DNA of 64,000 bases from Flagellimonas hadalis (GTDB lineage Bacteria; Bacteroidota; Bacteroidia; Flavobacteriales; Flavobacteriaceae), in the NCBI RefSeq assembly GCF_007785775.2, contig NZ_VNIK02000012.1, forward strand, positions 1-64,000. Reading direction: 5' to 3'. How positions within the stretch are numbered: position 1 is the first letter of the stretch; each line of letters opens with the position of its first letter. Below, piece after piece: positions 9,658 to 19,782 of the stretch. The position numbers and the translations under genes are program-made. The notes beneath the pieces are model-generated. The model did not search any database, was not told the origin of the DNA, and saw only the letters and a list, made by a program, of their open reading frames with translations.

Positions 9658-10770
9658 CTAGTTTTTCCCTGTTTTGATCATATCAAAGAACTGATCGAAC
9701 AGATAGTCGGCATCGTGGGGTCCAGGGCTGGCCTCTGGGTGGTATTGCACCGAGAAAACGTCCTTGTCCTTCATCCGGATTCCCGCCACGGTCTGGTCGT
9801 TCAGGTGCACGTGGGTAATCTCCAGTTCTGGGTGTGCTTCGGTCTCCTCCCTGTTCACGGCAAAGCCATGGTTTTGGGAAGTGATCTCTCCCTTGCCCGT
9901 CACCAAGTTCAATATAGGGTGGTTGATCCCCCTGTGTCCATTGTGCATCTTGTAGGTGGACACACCATTGGCCAAGGCCAGGACTTGGTGGCCCAAACAG
10001 ATCCCGAACAAGGGCTTGTCCGATTTTATCATCTTCTTGGCCGCTGCAATGGCGTCCGTCAGTGGCTCCGGGTCACCGGGACCGTTGGATATAAAATAGC
10101 CGTCGGGGTTCCAAGCTTGCATTTCCTCAAAAGAAGCGTTGTAAGGGAACACTTTGATATAAGCACCCCTTTTTGCCAAGTTTCTCAAAATGTTCTTTTT
10201 GATCCCGATGTCCAAGGCAGAGATGCGATATGTTGAATTTTCGTCCCCATAATAATAGGGCTCCTTGGTGGAAACCTTGGAAGAAAGCTCCAATCCTTCC
10301 ATGCTGGGCACTTGTTTGAGCTCTTCCTTCAGGGCATCGATCTCATCGACCCTAGTGGAAATCAAGGCGTTCATGGCTCCATTGTCCCTGATATAACTCA
10401 CCAAGGCGCGGGTATCCACATCGGAAATGGCGAAAAGGTTGTTCTTGTCCAAAAATTCCAAAAGGCTCAGATCGGCGCTTGGTCTGGAATACTCATAGCT
10501 GAAATTTTTACAGATAAGCCCTGCGATCTTGACGGTTTCGGATTCCACTTCATCTTCCTGGGTACCATAGTTGCCGATATGGGCATTGGTGGTCACCATT
10601 AACTGTCCAAAATAGGAAGGATCGGTAAAAATTTCCTGGTACCCGGTCATCCCTGTGTTGAAACAGACTTCCCCAACGGCGGTACCTTCTTTTCCCCCAA
10701 CGGACTTACCATAGAAAATGGTCCCATCGGCCAACAAAATCAATGCGCTTTTCTTTGTGTGATACTTCAT
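9658..10770 (-). CDS. carA: Carbamoyl-phosphate synthase small (glutaminase) subunit
   Basis: A 370-residue glutamine amidotransferase subunit that supplies ammonia to the large subunit (CarB, not in the window) for carbamoyl phosphate, feeding arginine and pyrimidine synthesis. The N-terminal domain shows FNTGMTGYQEIFTDPSYFGQ. The class I glutaminase domain has FGICLGHQVLALA with the nucleophilic Cys and QYHPEASPGPHD with the His/Glu pair. It starts 95 bases after rplQ, just downstream of that operon's terminator, so it may use readthrough or a weak promoter in the gap. Its last codons are part of a duplicated segment (see 8450-8466). Confidence 0.97.
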   Translation of the reverse strand: MKYHTKKSALILLADGTIFYGKSVGGKEGTAVGEVCFNTGMTGYQEIFTDPSYFGQLMVTTNAHIGNYGTQEDEVESETVKIAGLICKNFSYEYSRPSADLSLLEFLDKNNLFAISDVDTRALVSYIRDNGAMNALISTRVDEIDALKEELKQVPSMEGLELSSKVSTKEPYYYGDENSTYRISALDIGIKKNILRNLAKRGAYIKVFPYNASFEEMQAWNPDGYFISNGPGDPEPLTDAIAAAKKMIKSDKPLFGICLGHQVLALANGVSTYKMHNGHRGINHPILNLVTGKGEITSQNHGFAVNREETEAHPELEITHVHLNDQTVAGIRMKDKDVFSVQYHPEASPGPHDADYLFDQFFDMIKTGKN

Positions 10771-10807
10771 GCTGTGTTCTATTTTCTATTTGACAAAAAA
10801 ACATAAA

Positions 10808-10835
10808 AAAAGGATAAGTTCTCACTTATCCTTTT
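10808..10835 (-). terminator. Terminator of the ribosomal protein operon, after rplQ
   Basis: Arms aaaaggataag (10808-10818) and cttatcctttt (10825-10835) with a 6-base loop. On the minus strand it is followed by a T run. It lies between rplQ and carA and probably ends most transcripts of the long str-S10-spc-alpha block. Confidence 0.85.
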
Positions 10836-10865
10836 CCACTAATATAATAGTTGATAACATTCTTC

Positions 10866-11366
10866 TTACTCTTCAGAATCGTCGGTTTTGGTTTCAGCGA
10901 CCGGTGCAACCACCTCTGCTTTCTTAGTTCCTCCCCTACGGCTTCTTCGGGTCGATTTCTTGGCGGTCTTACCAGCGTTGTAAAGCTCGTTGAAGTCCAC
11001 CAACTCGATCATCGCCATATCGGCGTTGTCACCCAAACGGTTGCCCAACTTGATGATGCGGGTGTACCCTCCTGGTCTGTCGCCCACTTTCTCGGCCACT
11101 GTTCCAAAAAGTTCGGTCACCGCTTCCTTGCTCCTCAAATTGCTGAAAACGATCCTCCTGTTGTGCGTGCCTTTTTCGGCAGTCTGGTTGTTCTCGGTCT
11201 TTGATTTGGTGATCAAAGGCTCAACGAACTGCTTCAAGGCCTTGGCCTTGGCAACAGTGGTACTGATTCTCTTGTGCTCTATCAAGGAACAGGCCATATT
11301 GGCCAACATGGCCTTTCTGTGGGCCGATTTCCTTCCTAGGTGATTGATTTTTTTACCGTGTCTCAT
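10866..11366 (-). CDS. rplQ: 50S ribosomal protein L17 (bL17)
   Basis: A 166-residue large-subunit protein at the end of the ribosomal gene block. The N-terminus [24 protein letters not shown] is diagnostic, as is [27 protein letters not shown]. It has the long, charged C-terminal tail (from about residue 130, rich in K/R then acidic residues) common in Bacteroidota and absent in E. coli L17. It lies 62 bases after rpoA and is followed by a terminator. Confidence 0.97.
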   Translation of the reverse strand: MRHGKKINHLGRKSAHRKAMLANMACSLIEHKRISTTVAKAKALKQFVEPLITKSKTENNQTAEKGTHNRRIVFSNLRSKEAVTELFGTVAEKVGDRPGGYTRIIKLGNRLGDNADMAMIELVDFNELYNAGKTAKKSTRRSRRGGTKKAEVVAPVAETKTDDSEE

Positions 11367-11428
11367 GTTTACAGTTTATCATCTTGCTACCAAATCCCAT
11401 GTTCATAGGGAGAGCAAAATATGATTGA

Positions 11429-12421
11429 TTAGTCTTTATCTAATTTGTATTTGCCCAAATCCATTCCAAACTGAAGTCCTTTGTTGATCACCAATTCTTC
11501 CAATTCGGTCAAGGATTTTTTTCCAAAGTTCCTAAATTTCATTAGGTCGTTCTTGTTGAAGGAAACCAAGTCTCCCAAAGTATCCACTTCGGCAGCTTTC
11601 AGGCAGTTCAATGCCCTGACGGACAGGTCCATGTCCACCAATTTGGTCTTCAACAGTTGACGCATGTGCAATGACTCCTCATCGTAGGTCTCTGTCTGTG
11701 CGATCTCATCAGCCTCAAGGGTGATGCGCTCATCGGAGAACAACATAAAGTGGTGGATCAAAACCTTGGCGGCCTCGGTCAATGCATCTTTTGGGTGGAT
11801 GGAACCATCGGTAATGATCTCAAAAACCAATTTCTCATAATCGGTCTTTTGTTCTACCCTGTAGTTCTCGATGCTATATTTTACGTTCTTAACGGGAGTG
11901 TACACAGAATCCACTGCGATGCTACCAAGCGGTGCATTGGATTTCTTGTTCTCCTCGGCAGGAACATACCCACGTCCTTTTTCGATGACGATCTCCATGT
12001 TGATGCTCACTTTGGGACCCATGTTGCAGATCACCAAATCTGGGTTGAGCACCTGATATCCTGAAATGAATTTCTGGAAATCACCGGCAGTCAATTGTTC
12101 TTTTCCGCTCACAGAGATGGAAACGGTCTCGCTCTCAACATCATCAATCTGTCTTTTGAACCTAACTTGTTTTAGGTTCAATATGATTTCAGTTACATCC
12201 TCAACAACGCCAGGGACGACAGAAAATTCATGTTCAACTCCATCTATGCGCACAGAAGTGATGGCAAAACCTTCCAAAGAGGAAAGCAAAACCCTTCTCA
12301 GCGCGTTCCCAACTGTCAAGCCATAACCAGGTTCCAAAGGGCGGAATTCAAATTTCCCTTCGAAATCTGTTGAATCTATCATTATAACTTTATCGGGCTT
12401 CTGAAAATTAAGTAATGCCAT
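11429..12421 (-). CDS. rpoA: DNA-directed RNA polymerase alpha subunit
   Basis: A 330-residue RNA polymerase subunit. The N-terminal dimerisation domain shows [23 protein letters not shown], and the C-terminal domain that contacts DNA and activators shows [25 protein letters not shown] and [14 protein letters not shown]. Complete, normal length. In the alpha operon between rpsD and rplQ, 21 bases after rpsD. Confidence 0.98.
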   Translation of the reverse strand: MALLNFQKPDKVIMIDSTDFEGKFEFRPLEPGYGLTVGNALRRVLLSSLEGFAITSVRIDGVEHEFSVVPGVVEDVTEIILNLKQVRFKRQIDDVESETVSISVSGKEQLTAGDFQKFISGYQVLNPDLVICNMGPKVSINMEIVIEKGRGYVPAEENKKSNAPLGSIAVDSVYTPVKNVKYSIENYRVEQKTDYEKLVFEIITDGSIHPKDALTEAAKVLIHHFMLFSDERITLEADEIAQTETYDEESLHMRQLLKTKLVDMDLSVRALNCLKAAEVDTLGDLVSFNKNDLMKFRNFGKKSLTELEELVINKGLQFGMDLGKYKLDKD

Positions 12422-12442
12422 AATTGGATTAATGTTGAATTC

Positions 12443-13048
12443 TTATTTAGAGTATAATTCGACGATCAGCTGCTCCTTGATGTTTTCAGGAATCTGGATT
12501 CTTTGTGGAACAGATACGAAAGTACCTTCCTTCTTTTCAGAATTCCAAGTGATCCACTCATAAACGGAACTATTGGCAGCCAATGAATCTACGATGGATT
12601 CAACGGATTTTGATTTTTCCCTTACTCCGACAACGTCACCTGCTTTCAACTTGTATGAAGGAATGTTCACCACGTTACCGTTTACAGTGATGTGCCTGTG
12701 CGAGACCAACTGGCGTGCGCCCCTTCTTGAAGGGGAGATTCCCATTCTGTAGACTACGTTGTCCAAGCGGGATTCGCACAACTGGAGCAATACCTCACCG
12801 GTAACTCCTTCTTTTCTTTTGGCCTCTGCGAACAGGTTACGGAACTGACGCTCCAAAATACCATAGGTATATTTGGCCTTTTGTTTTTCCATCAACTGCA
12901 CGGCGTATTCTGATTTCTTGCCGCGACGTCTGTTGTTACCGTGTTGTCCTGGAGGGTAATTTTTCTTTTCAAAGGATTTGTCGTCCCCGAAAATCGCTTC
13001 TCCAAACTTTCTAGCGATCTTTGTTTTTGGTCCTGTGTATCTTGCCAT
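12443..13048 (-). CDS. rpsD: 30S ribosomal protein S4 (uS4)
   Basis: A 201-residue primary 16S rRNA-binding protein. The N-terminus [16 protein letters not shown] and the S4 RNA-binding domain [31 protein letters not shown] are intact. There are no N-terminal zinc Cys, so it is the zinc-free form. Its start is preceded by a 103-base gap after rpsK, long for this operon. S4 is the autoregulator of the alpha operon in E. coli, so this gap is a plausible regulatory site here (inference). Confidence 0.98.
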   Translation of the reverse strand: MARYTGPKTKIARKFGEAIFGDDKSFEKKNYPPGQHGNNRRRGKKSEYAVQLMEKQKAKYTYGILERQFRNLFAEAKRKEGVTGEVLLQLCESRLDNVVYRMGISPSRRGARQLVSHRHITVNGNVVNIPSYKLKAGDVVGVREKSKSVESIVDSLAANSSVYEWITWNSEKKEGTFVSVPQRIQIPENIKEQLIVELYSK

Positions 13049-13151
13049 CTTCTTTAATTTGGAAAGCGCGATTATGAATTAAGGCTTATCCTTCGATAAT
13101 CTAACTGCGCCTTCTGTGAAGACCCTTTTGGGGCCATTTGATTATACTTGA
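13049..13151 (-). other. rpsK-rpsD spacer, possible regulatory RNA
   Basis: A 103-base spacer inside the alpha operon. On the minus strand it contains a ggcccc-aaaa-gggtc hairpin candidate and, nearer rpsD, cttc/gaag arms about 25 bases apart. No coding potential was seen. The structures are weak, so this is only a candidate leader. Confidence 0.25.
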
Positions 13152-13547
13152 TTAAACTCTTCTTCTTTTGGGTGGTCTACAACCGTTGTGCGGTAGTGGG
13201 GTCACATCGATGATCTCGGTGACCTCGATCCCTGAATTGTGGATGGAACGGATAGCAGATTCCCTACCGTTACCTGGTCCTTTTACATATACCTTCACTT
13301 TTCTCAATCCTGCTTCGTGGGCTACCTTGGAACAATCCTCTGCTGCCACCTGCGCGGCATAGGGAGTATTCTTTTTAGATCCGCGGAACCCCATTTTTCC
13401 TGCTGAGGACCAAGAAATCACATCGCCCTTCTTATTGGTCAGGGAAATGATGATGTTGTTGAAAGATGCCACTACGTGCGCTTCTCCGGTAGATTCTACG
13501 ATCACCTTGCGCTTTTTGGCAGCTGTTTTGGTATTTGCTTTTGCCAT
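13152..13547 (-). CDS. rpsK: 30S ribosomal protein S11 (uS11)
   Basis: A 131-residue platform protein that contacts 16S rRNA and the mRNA Shine-Dalgarno region. Typical motifs are [61 protein letters not shown] and the C-terminal [13 protein letters not shown]. Complete. Confidence 0.98.
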   Translation of the reverse strand: MAKANTKTAAKKRKVIVESTGEAHVVASFNNIIISLTNKKGDVISWSSAGKMGFRGSKKNTPYAAQVAAEDCSKVAHEAGLRKVKVYVKGPGNGRESAIRSIHNSGIEVTEIIDVTPLPHNGCRPPKRRRV

Positions 13548-13647
13548 ATCTTTTAGTTTCTAGTTGTTAGCTCTTAGTTATTGGAATCCTAGACTTTTAC
13601 ATTTCAAACAGATTCTTCTAACGTCTAAAGACTAATGACTGTTCTTA
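13548..13647. other. rpsM-rpsK spacer rich in short degenerate repeats
   Basis: A 100-base spacer whose plus strand reads as variants of tagttgttagctcttag and ctaacgtctaaagactaatgac. Such CTAA/TAGT-type low-complexity stretches recur in Flavobacteriaceae intergenic regions. No gene seen. Confidence 0.35.
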
Positions 13648-14022
13648 TTATTTAGTTGCTTTTTTCTTGTTGGCAACTGTTTTACGTTTTCCTTTTCTGG
13701 TCCTAGAGTTGTTCTTGGTACGTTGTCCCCTTAGTGGCAGTCCAGCTCTGTGACGAATTCCACGGTAACAACCGATGTCCATCAAACGCTTGATGTTCAT
13801 CTGTGTCTCTGAGCGGAGCTCTCCTTCGATGGTGAAAGTGGAAACGGCGTCCCTGATCCTACCGATCTCGTCATCGTTCCATTCGGATACCTTGGTATCC
13901 TCGCTTACCTGGGCCATCTTCAAAATCTCTTGCGCCCTGCTTTTACCTATTCCAAAAATATAGGTAAGTGAAATAACGCCACGCTTTTGTTTAGGTATAT
14001 CTACACCTGCAATTCTTGCCAT
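13648..14022 (-). CDS. rpsM: 30S ribosomal protein S13 (uS13)
   Basis: A 124-residue head protein that contacts 23S rRNA/L5 and P-site tRNA. The N-terminus [29 protein letters not shown] and the C-terminal [26 protein letters not shown] are diagnostic. Its start is 2 bases after the rpmJ stop, implying coupled translation. Confidence 0.98.
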   Translation of the reverse strand: MARIAGVDIPKQKRGVISLTYIFGIGKSRAQEILKMAQVSEDTKVSEWNDDEIGRIRDAVSTFTIEGELRSETQMNIKRLMDIGCYRGIRHRAGLPLRGQRTKNNSRTRKGKRKTVANKKKATK

Positions 14023-14024
14023 AA

Positions 14025-14141
14025 CTACCCTTGTCTTTGTTTAAATCTAGGATTCTTTTTGTTGATTACGTACAATCTGCCTTTTCTGCGAACTATTTTG
14101 CATTCGGCACTCCTCTTCTTTATTGATGCTCTTACTTTCAT
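14025..14141 (-). CDS. rpmJ: 50S ribosomal protein L36 (bL36), zinc-free type
   Basis: A 38-residue protein read from ATG at 14141 to TAG at 14025. It begins [15 protein letters not shown] and ends NPRFKQRQG, the L36 signature. Only one Cys (in AECK) remains of the usual CxxC...C-H zinc set, so this is the C-minus form that does not need zinc. It sits between infA and rpsM, the normal place. Confidence 0.95.
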   Translation of the reverse strand: MKVRASIKKRSAECKIVRRKGRLYVINKKNPRFKQRQG

Positions 14142-14146
14142 CGTAA

Positions 14147-14362
14147 CTAGTATCTATAAGTAATTCTTGCTTTTGTTAAATCGTATGGACTCATTTCCAA
14201 CTTTACTTTGTCCCCTGGGAGCAATTTGATGTAGTGCATCCTCATTTTCCCGGAGATGTGCGCCGTTACAACATGCCCGTTTTCCAGTTCTACCCTGAAC
14301 ATTGCGTTTGACAATGCCTCAATGATAGTCCCATCTTGTTCTATTGCTGACTGCTTTGCCAT
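14147..14362 (-). CDS. infA: Translation initiation factor IF-1
   Basis: A 71-residue OB-fold factor that binds the ribosomal A site during initiation. Motifs [37 protein letters not shown] and the C-terminal [12 protein letters not shown] are typical. It lies 4 bases after secY and 5 bases before rpmJ. Confidence 0.98.
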   Translation of the reverse strand: MAKQSAIEQDGTIIEALSNAMFRVELENGHVVTAHISGKMRMHYIKLLPGDKVKLEMSPYDLTKARITYRY

Positions 14363-14366
14363 AGGG

Positions 14367-15710
14367 TTATGCTACTTTTCTGTTTTTTCCGGTTTTCATC
14401 AAGCCATCATAATGCCTGTTCAACAAATAGGAATTGACTTGTTGTACCGTATCAATGGCCACACCGACCATGATCAACAGCGATGTTCCACCGTAAAACA
14501 GGGCCCAGCCTGCCTGCACATCCATCAATTTGACCACCAATGCGGGCAACACGGCCAACAACGCCAAGAAAATAGATCCTGGCAAGGTGATCAATGACAT
14601 GATCTTGTCCAAATAATCCCCGGTTTCTTTTCCGGGTCTGATACCGGGTATGAAACCGCCACTTCTTTTTAGGTCATCGGCCATTTTATTGGTAGGCACG
14701 GTGATGGCCGTATAGAAGTAGGTAAATATAATGATCAGTACAGCGAACAGGATGTTATAGGCCAATCCGAAGATATCTGCGAACTGGACTTCCATCCACT
14801 GTCCCACTGCAGTATTGTTGAACGTTCTTCCCAACAAACTTGGTGCGAACATGATCGCCTGTGCGAAGATGATGGGCATTACCCCGGAAGCGTTCAGTTT
14901 TAATGGGATATATTGTCTAGCTCCCATGATGTTCTTTTCATAACCTCCAGAGGCTGTTCTTCTGGCATATTGCACAGGTATCTGTCTCACGGCCATGACC
15001 AAGAGTACACAGGCCAAGATCACCAAGAACCATACGATCACCTCTATCAACATGAACATGATACCTCCGGTGTTGTTCGTGGTCCTGGAAATGAACTCCT
15101 GCACAAAGGATTGCGGCATGGTGGCAATGATACCGACCATGATCAATAAAGAGATACCGTTTCCAATACCTTTATCGGTAATCTTTTCACCCAACCACAT
15201 GGCAAACACACATCCAGTGACCAAGATCACTACGGCAGGGATGATGAAATCCAAACCTTTGCCCAAAATAAAGGCGCTGTCCGGCACTCCCAAAGCTCCA
15301 AGACCGTACAAATAGGCTGGGGCTTGTACAATACAGATACCGATGGTCAACCAACGTGTAATCTGATTGATGGTCTTTCTACCACTTTCTCCCTCTTTCT
15401 GCAATTTTTGCAGGTAGGGGATGGCGATTCCCATCAACTGTACCACGATGGATGCAGAAATGTAGGGCATGATCCCCAATGCAAATACGGATGCATTGGC
15501 AAAAGCACCTCCTGTGAAAGCATTAAGAATCCCCAAAATACCCGAATCGGTTTGGGAGGCCAATTGGGCCAATTGGGCAGTATCAATACCGGGAAGCACG
15601 ACCTGGGCACCAAAACGGTACACCAACAATAGGCCGAGGGTAAGGATGATGCGCTGTCTCAGCTCATCAATTTTCCAGATATTTGATATGGTCTCGATAA
15701 ATTTCTTCAT
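14367..15710 (-). CDS. secY: Protein translocase subunit SecY
   Basis: A 447-residue inner-membrane channel protein of the Sec translocon with about ten membrane segments. Motifs near the N-terminus ([24 protein letters not shown]), the plug region, [14 protein letters not shown] and FFYTAIT-like TM8 segment ([19 protein letters not shown]) are present, along with [11 protein letters not shown]. Same-strand spc operon position between rplO and infA. Complete. Confidence 0.98.
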   Translation of the reverse strand: MKKFIETISNIWKIDELRQRIILTLGLLLVYRFGAQVVLPGIDTAQLAQLASQTDSGILGILNAFTGGAFANASVFALGIMPYISASIVVQLMGIAIPYLQKLQKEGESGRKTINQITRWLTIGICIVQAPAYLYGLGALGVPDSAFILGKGLDFIIPAVVILVTGCVFAMWLGEKITDKGIGNGISLLIMVGIIATMPQSFVQEFISRTTNNTGGIMFMLIEVIVWFLVILACVLLVMAVRQIPVQYARRTASGGYEKNIMGARQYIPLKLNASGVMPIIFAQAIMFAPSLLGRTFNNTAVGQWMEVQFADIFGLAYNILFAVLIIIFTYFYTAITVPTNKMADDLKRSGGFIPGIRPGKETGDYLDKIMSLITLPGSIFLALLAVLPALVVKLMDVQAGWALFYGGTSLLIMVGVAIDTVQQVNSYLLNRHYDGLMKTGKNRKVA

Positions 15711-15721
15711 GCTATACGTAC

Positions 15722-16174
15722 TTATAAACTTATTGCCTCACCTCCGGCAGCCTCGATGGCAGCTTTTGCGGAAGCACTAAATTTATGTGCAGTTACTTTT
15801 AGGGACGCTTTCAACTCTCCGTTGCCCAAAATCTTGACCAAATCGTTCTTGTGCGCCAATCCGTTCGCGATCAGAGTGTCCAGTGTAACTTCGTTCTTCA
15901 CACCGGCATTGTCCACCAATTCCTGAAGCTTGGCCAAGTTGATCCCTCTGTATTCCTTTCTGTTGATGTTCTTGAAACCAAACTTGGGAACCCTTCTTTG
16001 CAAAGGCATCTGACCTCCTTCAAAACCAATTTTCTTGGAATATCCAGATCTGGCTTTGGCTCCTTTGTGTCCACGGGTGGAGGTTCCTCCTTTTCCAGAG
16101 CCCTCTCCTCTTCCTACACGCTTTCCTTCTTTGTGAACAGCGCCTTCCGCTGGTTTAAGATTATGTAAATCCAT
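15722..16174 (-). CDS. rplO: 50S ribosomal protein L15 (uL15)
   Basis: A 150-residue late-assembly protein. The glycine/arginine-rich N-terminus [21 protein letters not shown] and the [18 protein letters not shown] motif are diagnostic. It follows rpmD by 14 bases and precedes secY by 11. Confidence 0.98.
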   Translation of the reverse strand: MDLHNLKPAEGAVHKEGKRVGRGEGSGKGGTSTRGHKGAKARSGYSKKIGFEGGQMPLQRRVPKFGFKNINRKEYRGINLAKLQELVDNAGVKNEVTLDTLIANGLAHKNDLVKILGNGELKASLKVTAHKFSASAKAAIEAAGGEAISL

Positions 16175-16188
16175 GTGCCGTTATATTT

Positions 16189-16371
16189 TTAGGCTTCCTC
16201 TGTGGAAACCAAGTGTTTTACCTTATTTATCATTCCAAGGATATTAGGCGTTGCGTCGTGTTCAACAACATGCCCGATCTTGCGCAGTCCAAGGGCCTCC
16301 AAAGTCCTTTTTTGGTTCTGTGGCCTTTTGATGGCGCTCTTTACTTGTTTTACCTTAATCTTTGACATCAT
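16189..16371 (-). CDS. rpmD: 50S ribosomal protein L30 (uL30)
   Basis: A 60-residue small large-subunit protein with KVKQVKSAIKRPQNQKRTLEALGLRKIG and the C-terminal ILGMINKVKHLVS. Two adjacent Met codons open the frame, so the start may be 16368. Many bacteria lack rpmD; here it keeps its usual spc position between rpsE and rplO. Confidence 0.97.
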   Translation of the reverse strand: MMSKIKVKQVKSAIKRPQNQKRTLEALGLRKIGHVVEHDATPNILGMINKVKHLVSTEEA

Positions 16372-16380
16372 ATCCTCTTT

Positions 16381-16905
16381 TTATCCTTTAAAGACTTTTT
16401 CCAAAGAAATGCCTCTTTGTTTTGCCACGGTATCGGCGCTCCTCAATTGCAATAGGGCATCAAAAGTTGCCTTTACCACATTGTGGGGGTTGGATGATCC
16501 TTGTGACTTTGACAATACATCCTGTACACCGACTGCTTCGAGTACGGCCCTGACCGCACCACCTGCGATCACTCCGGTACCATGGGAAGCTGGTTGGATA
16601 TAAACCTTTGCACCTCCATACTTCCCTTTTTGTTCGTGGGGAAGTGTGGCTTTGTTCAAAGGAATACGGACCAAGTTCTTTTTGGCATCCTCGATGGCTT
16701 TTGCTATAGCAGTTGCAACTTCTTTTGATTTGCCAAGACCATGTCCAACAACTCCATTTTCATCACCAACCACAACAATTGCAGAAAAACCGAAGGCCCT
16801 ACCACCTTTTGTCACCTTGGTAACCCTTTGTACTCCAACCAAACGGTCTTTCAACTCCAGTCCACCTGGCTTAACAATCTCTACGTTCTTATAATTTTGG
16901 TACAT
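16381..16905 (-). CDS. rpsE: 30S ribosomal protein S5 (uS5)
   Basis: A 174-residue protein important for decoding accuracy. The S5 N-terminal RNA-binding domain ([31 protein letters not shown]) and C-terminal domain ([30 protein letters not shown]) are complete. Position between rplR and rpmD. Confidence 0.98.
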   Translation of the reverse strand: MYQNYKNVEIVKPGGLELKDRLVGVQRVTKVTKGGRAFGFSAIVVVGDENGVVGHGLGKSKEVATAIAKAIEDAKKNLVRIPLNKATLPHEQKGKYGGAKVYIQPASHGTGVIAGGAVRAVLEAVGVQDVLSKSQGSSNPHNVVKATFDALLQLRSADTVAKQRGISLEKVFKG

Positions 16906-16913
16906 AGCTCTTA

Positions 16914-17267
16914 TTAGAATTTTAGTCCTGCTTCCCTAGCTCCTTCAGCCAATGATTTTACTCTTCCGTGGTATAGGTTTCCTCCCCTATCAAAGGCCAC
17001 GGTATCCACACCTAGCTTAAGGGCTTTTTCGGCAATGGCCTTACCAACGGCAGTGGCCACATCGGATTTGGATCCTTTCGCGTCAACACCTTTGTCCCTT
17101 GATGATGCAGCAGCAAGGGTGACCCCTTTGTTGTCATCGATCAACTGGGCATATATTTCCTTGTTGCTCCTGAAAACGGACAATCTTGGTCTTGCTTCAG
17201 TTCCGAAGGACACTTTGCGTATTCTTCTTCGGATGCGTAATTTTCTTTCAGTCGTAGATAATCCCAT
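16914..17267 (-). CDS. rplR: 50S ribosomal protein L18 (uL18)
   Basis: A 117-residue 5S rRNA-binding protein. [20 protein letters not shown] and [28 protein letters not shown] are the family ends. Complete, 8 bases before rpsE. Confidence 0.98.
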   Translation of the reverse strand: MGLSTTERKLRIRRRIRKVSFGTEARPRLSVFRSNKEIYAQLIDDNKGVTLAAASSRDKGVDAKGSKSDVATAVGKAIAEKALKLGVDTVAFDRGGNLYHGRVKSLAEGAREAGLKF

Positions 17268-17279
17268 AGTCTTATATCA

Positions 17280-17822
17280 TTAAGCTGATTTACCTGCTTT
17301 TCTTCTTAGTTGCTCACCAACAAACTTGATACCTTTTCCTTTGTAAGGTTCTGGCTTGCGGAAGCCTCTGATCTTGGCGGCCACTTGGCCCACCAACTGT
17401 TTGTCATGAGATGTTAGTTTCACGATAGGGTTCTTTCCCTTTTCGGATATGGTCTCTATCTGCACCTCAGGAGCAATGTCCATGACGATGTTATGCGAGA
17501 ATCCCAGGGCAAGGTCCAATTTTTGTCCTTGGTTGCTGGCCCTGTATCCAACACCCACCAATTCCAATTGCTTGGTCCAACCCTGTGATACACCTTTGAT
17601 CATATTGGCCACAAGAGCGCGGTATAGACCATGCTTTGCTTTGTGCTCTTTGGAATCCGATGGTCTTTCCACTACAACACTCCCATCTTCAACCTTTACA
17701 TCAACTTCCGAGAAATCCTGGGAAAGTTCTCCCAATTTTCCTTTTACGGTCACCACGGCATCCTTCACCTCTACGGTGACGCCATCTGGAACTGTAATTG
17801 GATTGTTACCTATTCTTGACAT
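17280..17822 (-). CDS. rplF: 50S ribosomal protein L6 (uL6)
   Basis: A 180-residue protein near the sarcin-ricin loop. The frame is open to 17873, but ATG 17822 is chosen because it gives the canonical MSRIGNNPITVPDGV and avoids a run that overlaps rpsH. GVGYRASNQG and the C-terminal EPYKGKGIKFVGE are typical. It lies 19 bases after rpsH. Confidence 0.97.
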   Translation of the reverse strand: MSRIGNNPITVPDGVTVEVKDAVVTVKGKLGELSQDFSEVDVKVEDGSVVVERPSDSKEHKAKHGLYRALVANMIKGVSQGWTKQLELVGVGYRASNQGQKLDLALGFSHNIVMDIAPEVQIETISEKGKNPIVKLTSHDKQLVGQVAAKIRGFRKPEPYKGKGIKFVGEQLRRKAGKSA

Positions 17823-17841
17823 TTTTCTTCTCTTTTCTCTA

Positions 17842-18240
17842 TTAATATACGTAGCACAATACCTCGCCACCAACGTTCTCCTGCTTGGCCTGCTTGCTGG
17901 TCATCACTCCGTGGGAAGTTGACACGATGGCAATACCCAAACCGTTCAAGACCCTTGGAAGCTCATCAGAGGCCGCATACTTGCGAAGACCGGGCTTGCT
18001 CACCCTTTGCAACTTCTTGATGATGGGCTCCTTGGTGGATTTGTCATACTTAAGGGCTATCTTGATGTTCCCCTGTACCTTGTCCTCCTCGAACTTGTAG
18101 CTCAAAATATAGCCTTGATCGAACAATATTTTGGTAATCTGTCTCTTAAGATTGGAAGCGGGAATATCCACTACCCTATGACCTGCCTTGCTGGCATTTC
18201 TAATTCTGGTCAGATAATCTGAAATTGGATCTGTAAGCAT
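17842..18240 (-). CDS. rpsH: 30S ribosomal protein S8 (uS8)
   Basis: A 132-residue primary 16S rRNA binder. DPISDYLTRIRNASKAGHRVV and the C-terminal LGIAIVSTSHGVMTSKQAKQ are diagnostic. S8 is the autoregulator of the spc operon in E. coli; nothing here shows whether it is so in this organism. Confidence 0.98.
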   Translation of the reverse strand: MLTDPISDYLTRIRNASKAGHRVVDIPASNLKRQITKILFDQGYILSYKFEEDKVQGNIKIALKYDKSTKEPIIKKLQRVSKPGLRKYAASDELPRVLNGLGIAIVSTSHGVMTSKQAKQENVGGEVLCYVY

Positions 18241-18258
18241 TTCTTTTCTTTATCTAAA

Positions 18259-18528
18259 TTACCAACTTGCCTTTTTAACACCTGGAATCAAGCCCTGGTT
18301 GGCCATTTCCCTGAACATGACCCTGGATATGCCAAATGTTCTCATGTATCCTCTCGGTCTACCGGTCAATTTGCAACGGTTGTGCATACGTACGGGAGAT
18401 GCGTTCTTTGGCAACTTCTGAAGTGCCTCATAATCTCCAGCCTCTTTCAGTGCCTTTCTTTTCTCGGCATACTTCTCAACCATTTTTGCCCTTTTTCTCT
18501 CACGGGCTTTCATTGATTCCTTGGCCAT
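18259..18528 (-). CDS. rpsN: 30S ribosomal protein S14 (uS14), zinc-free type
   Basis: An 89-residue long-form S14 with [19 protein letters not shown] and [21 protein letters not shown]. The CxxC pairs of the short zinc-binding form are absent, so this is the C-minus type. Adjacent to rplE (1-base gap) and rpsH. Confidence 0.98.
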   Translation of the reverse strand: MAKESMKARERKRAKMVEKYAEKRKALKEAGDYEALQKLPKNASPVRMHNRCKLTGRPRGYMRTFGISRVMFREMANQGLIPGVKKASW

Positions 18529-18529
18529 A

Positions 18530-19081
18530 CTAGTTCTTTTTAAAGGGTATTCCCAATTGGGTTAACAATGATTTTGCTTCTTTATCAGTATCGGCAGAAG
18601 TAACGAAGGTAATATCCATTCCATTGATCCTGTTGATCCTGTCTATGTTGATCTCCGGGAAGATGATCTGCTCGGTGATTCCTAGATTGTAATTGCCCCT
18701 GCCGTCGAAACCGGTGGCTTTCACTCCTTGGAAATCACGCACCCTTGGAAGGGCTGTGGTGATCAATCTATCCAAAAATTCGTACATACGCTCTCCCCTA
18801 AGGGTCACTTTTGCCCCAATGGGCATTCCTTTTCTCAATTTAAAGGTAGCAACGTCCTTTTTGGAAATGGTGGCAACGGCTTTCTGACCTGTAATGTTGG
18901 TCAGTTCGTCCACAGCGTGGTCTATGAGCTTTTTGTCGGACACGGCGGCACCAACACCTCGGCTCACAACTATCTTTTCCAACTTTGGAACCTGCATTAC
19001 GTTCTTGTAACCAAACTCATCGGTAAGAGCCTTGATCACACGCTCCTTGTATTCTTGCTTTAATCTTGGGATGTAACTCAT
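18530..19081 (-). CDS. rplE: 50S ribosomal protein L5 (uL5)
   Basis: A 183-residue 5S rRNA-binding protein of the central protuberance. [37 protein letters not shown] and [15 protein letters not shown] are typical. It starts 2 bases after the rplX stop. Confidence 0.98.
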   Translation of the reverse strand: MSYIPRLKQEYKERVIKALTDEFGYKNVMQVPKLEKIVVSRGVGAAVSDKKLIDHAVDELTNITGQKAVATISKKDVATFKLRKGMPIGAKVTLRGERMYEFLDRLITTALPRVRDFQGVKATGFDGRGNYNLGITEQIIFPEINIDRINRINGMDITFVTSADTDKEAKSLLTQLGIPFKKN

Positions 19082-19083
19082 GA

Positions 19084-19395
19084 CTAAATTACTTCATTGG
19101 ATTTTTTGGAGACCCTTACTTTCTTGCCATCCCTTACTTCATAACCTACCCTTGTGGCTTCGCCAGACTTAGGGTCGATCAAGGAAAGGTTAGAAATGTG
19201 TATGGGAGCTTCCTTTTTTGTTATGCCTCCTTGAGGGTTTTTTGCACTTGGCTTTTCGTGTTTGGACACCATATTGATGCCTTCCACGATGGCCTTGTTC
19301 TTTTCGCGGTCCACTACGAGCACCTTGCCTTCGCTACCTTTGTGGTCGCCTGCCGTGACTCTTACCGTATCCCCTGTTTTGATTTTCAACTTCAT
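19084..19395 (-). CDS. rplX: 50S ribosomal protein L24 (uL24)
   Basis: A 103-residue assembly-initiator protein with the KOW motif [20 protein letters not shown]. The frame is open to 19440, but ATG 19395 gives the usual MKLKIKTGD start and avoids a 29-base overlap with rplN. Confidence 0.97.
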   Translation of the reverse strand: MKLKIKTGDTVRVTAGDHKGSEGKVLVVDREKNKAIVEGINMVSKHEKPSAKNPQGGITKKEAPIHISNLSLIDPKSGEATRVGYEVRDGKKVRVSKKSNEVI

Positions 19396-19411
19396 CTCTC
19401 TGATATTTCTT

Positions 19412-19780
19412 TTATAGCACTTCGGGCGCCAATGAAACAATCTTCATGAACTGTCTGTCCCTAAGCTCTCTTGCAACAGGACCGAAAACACGGGTCCCCC
19501 TCATCTCGCCAGCAGCGTTCAACAATACACAGGCGTTGTCGTCGAAACGGATGTAAGAGCCATCAGGTCTTCTTACTTCTTTTTTCGTCCGCACCACAAC
19601 GGCCGTGGAAACAGAACCCTTCTTTACAGTACCGTTTGGAGTTGCCTCCTTGACGGACACAACAATCTTGTCACCTAGGGAAGCATACCTTCTTTTGGTT
19701 CCTCCCAGTACGCGGATGGTCAAAACTTCTTTTGCACCTGTGTTGTCCGCAACCTTTAATCTTGATTCCTGTTGTACCAT
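19412..19780 (-). CDS. rplN: 50S ribosomal protein L14 (uL14)
   Basis: A 122-residue protein at the subunit interface. [27 protein letters not shown] and [28 protein letters not shown] are diagnostic. Two bases after rpsQ. Confidence 0.98.
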   Translation of the reverse strand: MVQQESRLKVADNTGAKEVLTIRVLGGTKRRYASLGDKIVVSVKEATPNGTVKKGSVSTAVVVRTKKEVRRPDGSYIRFDDNACVLLNAAGEMRGTRVFGPVARELRDRQFMKIVSLAPEVL

Positions 19781-19782
19781 AA

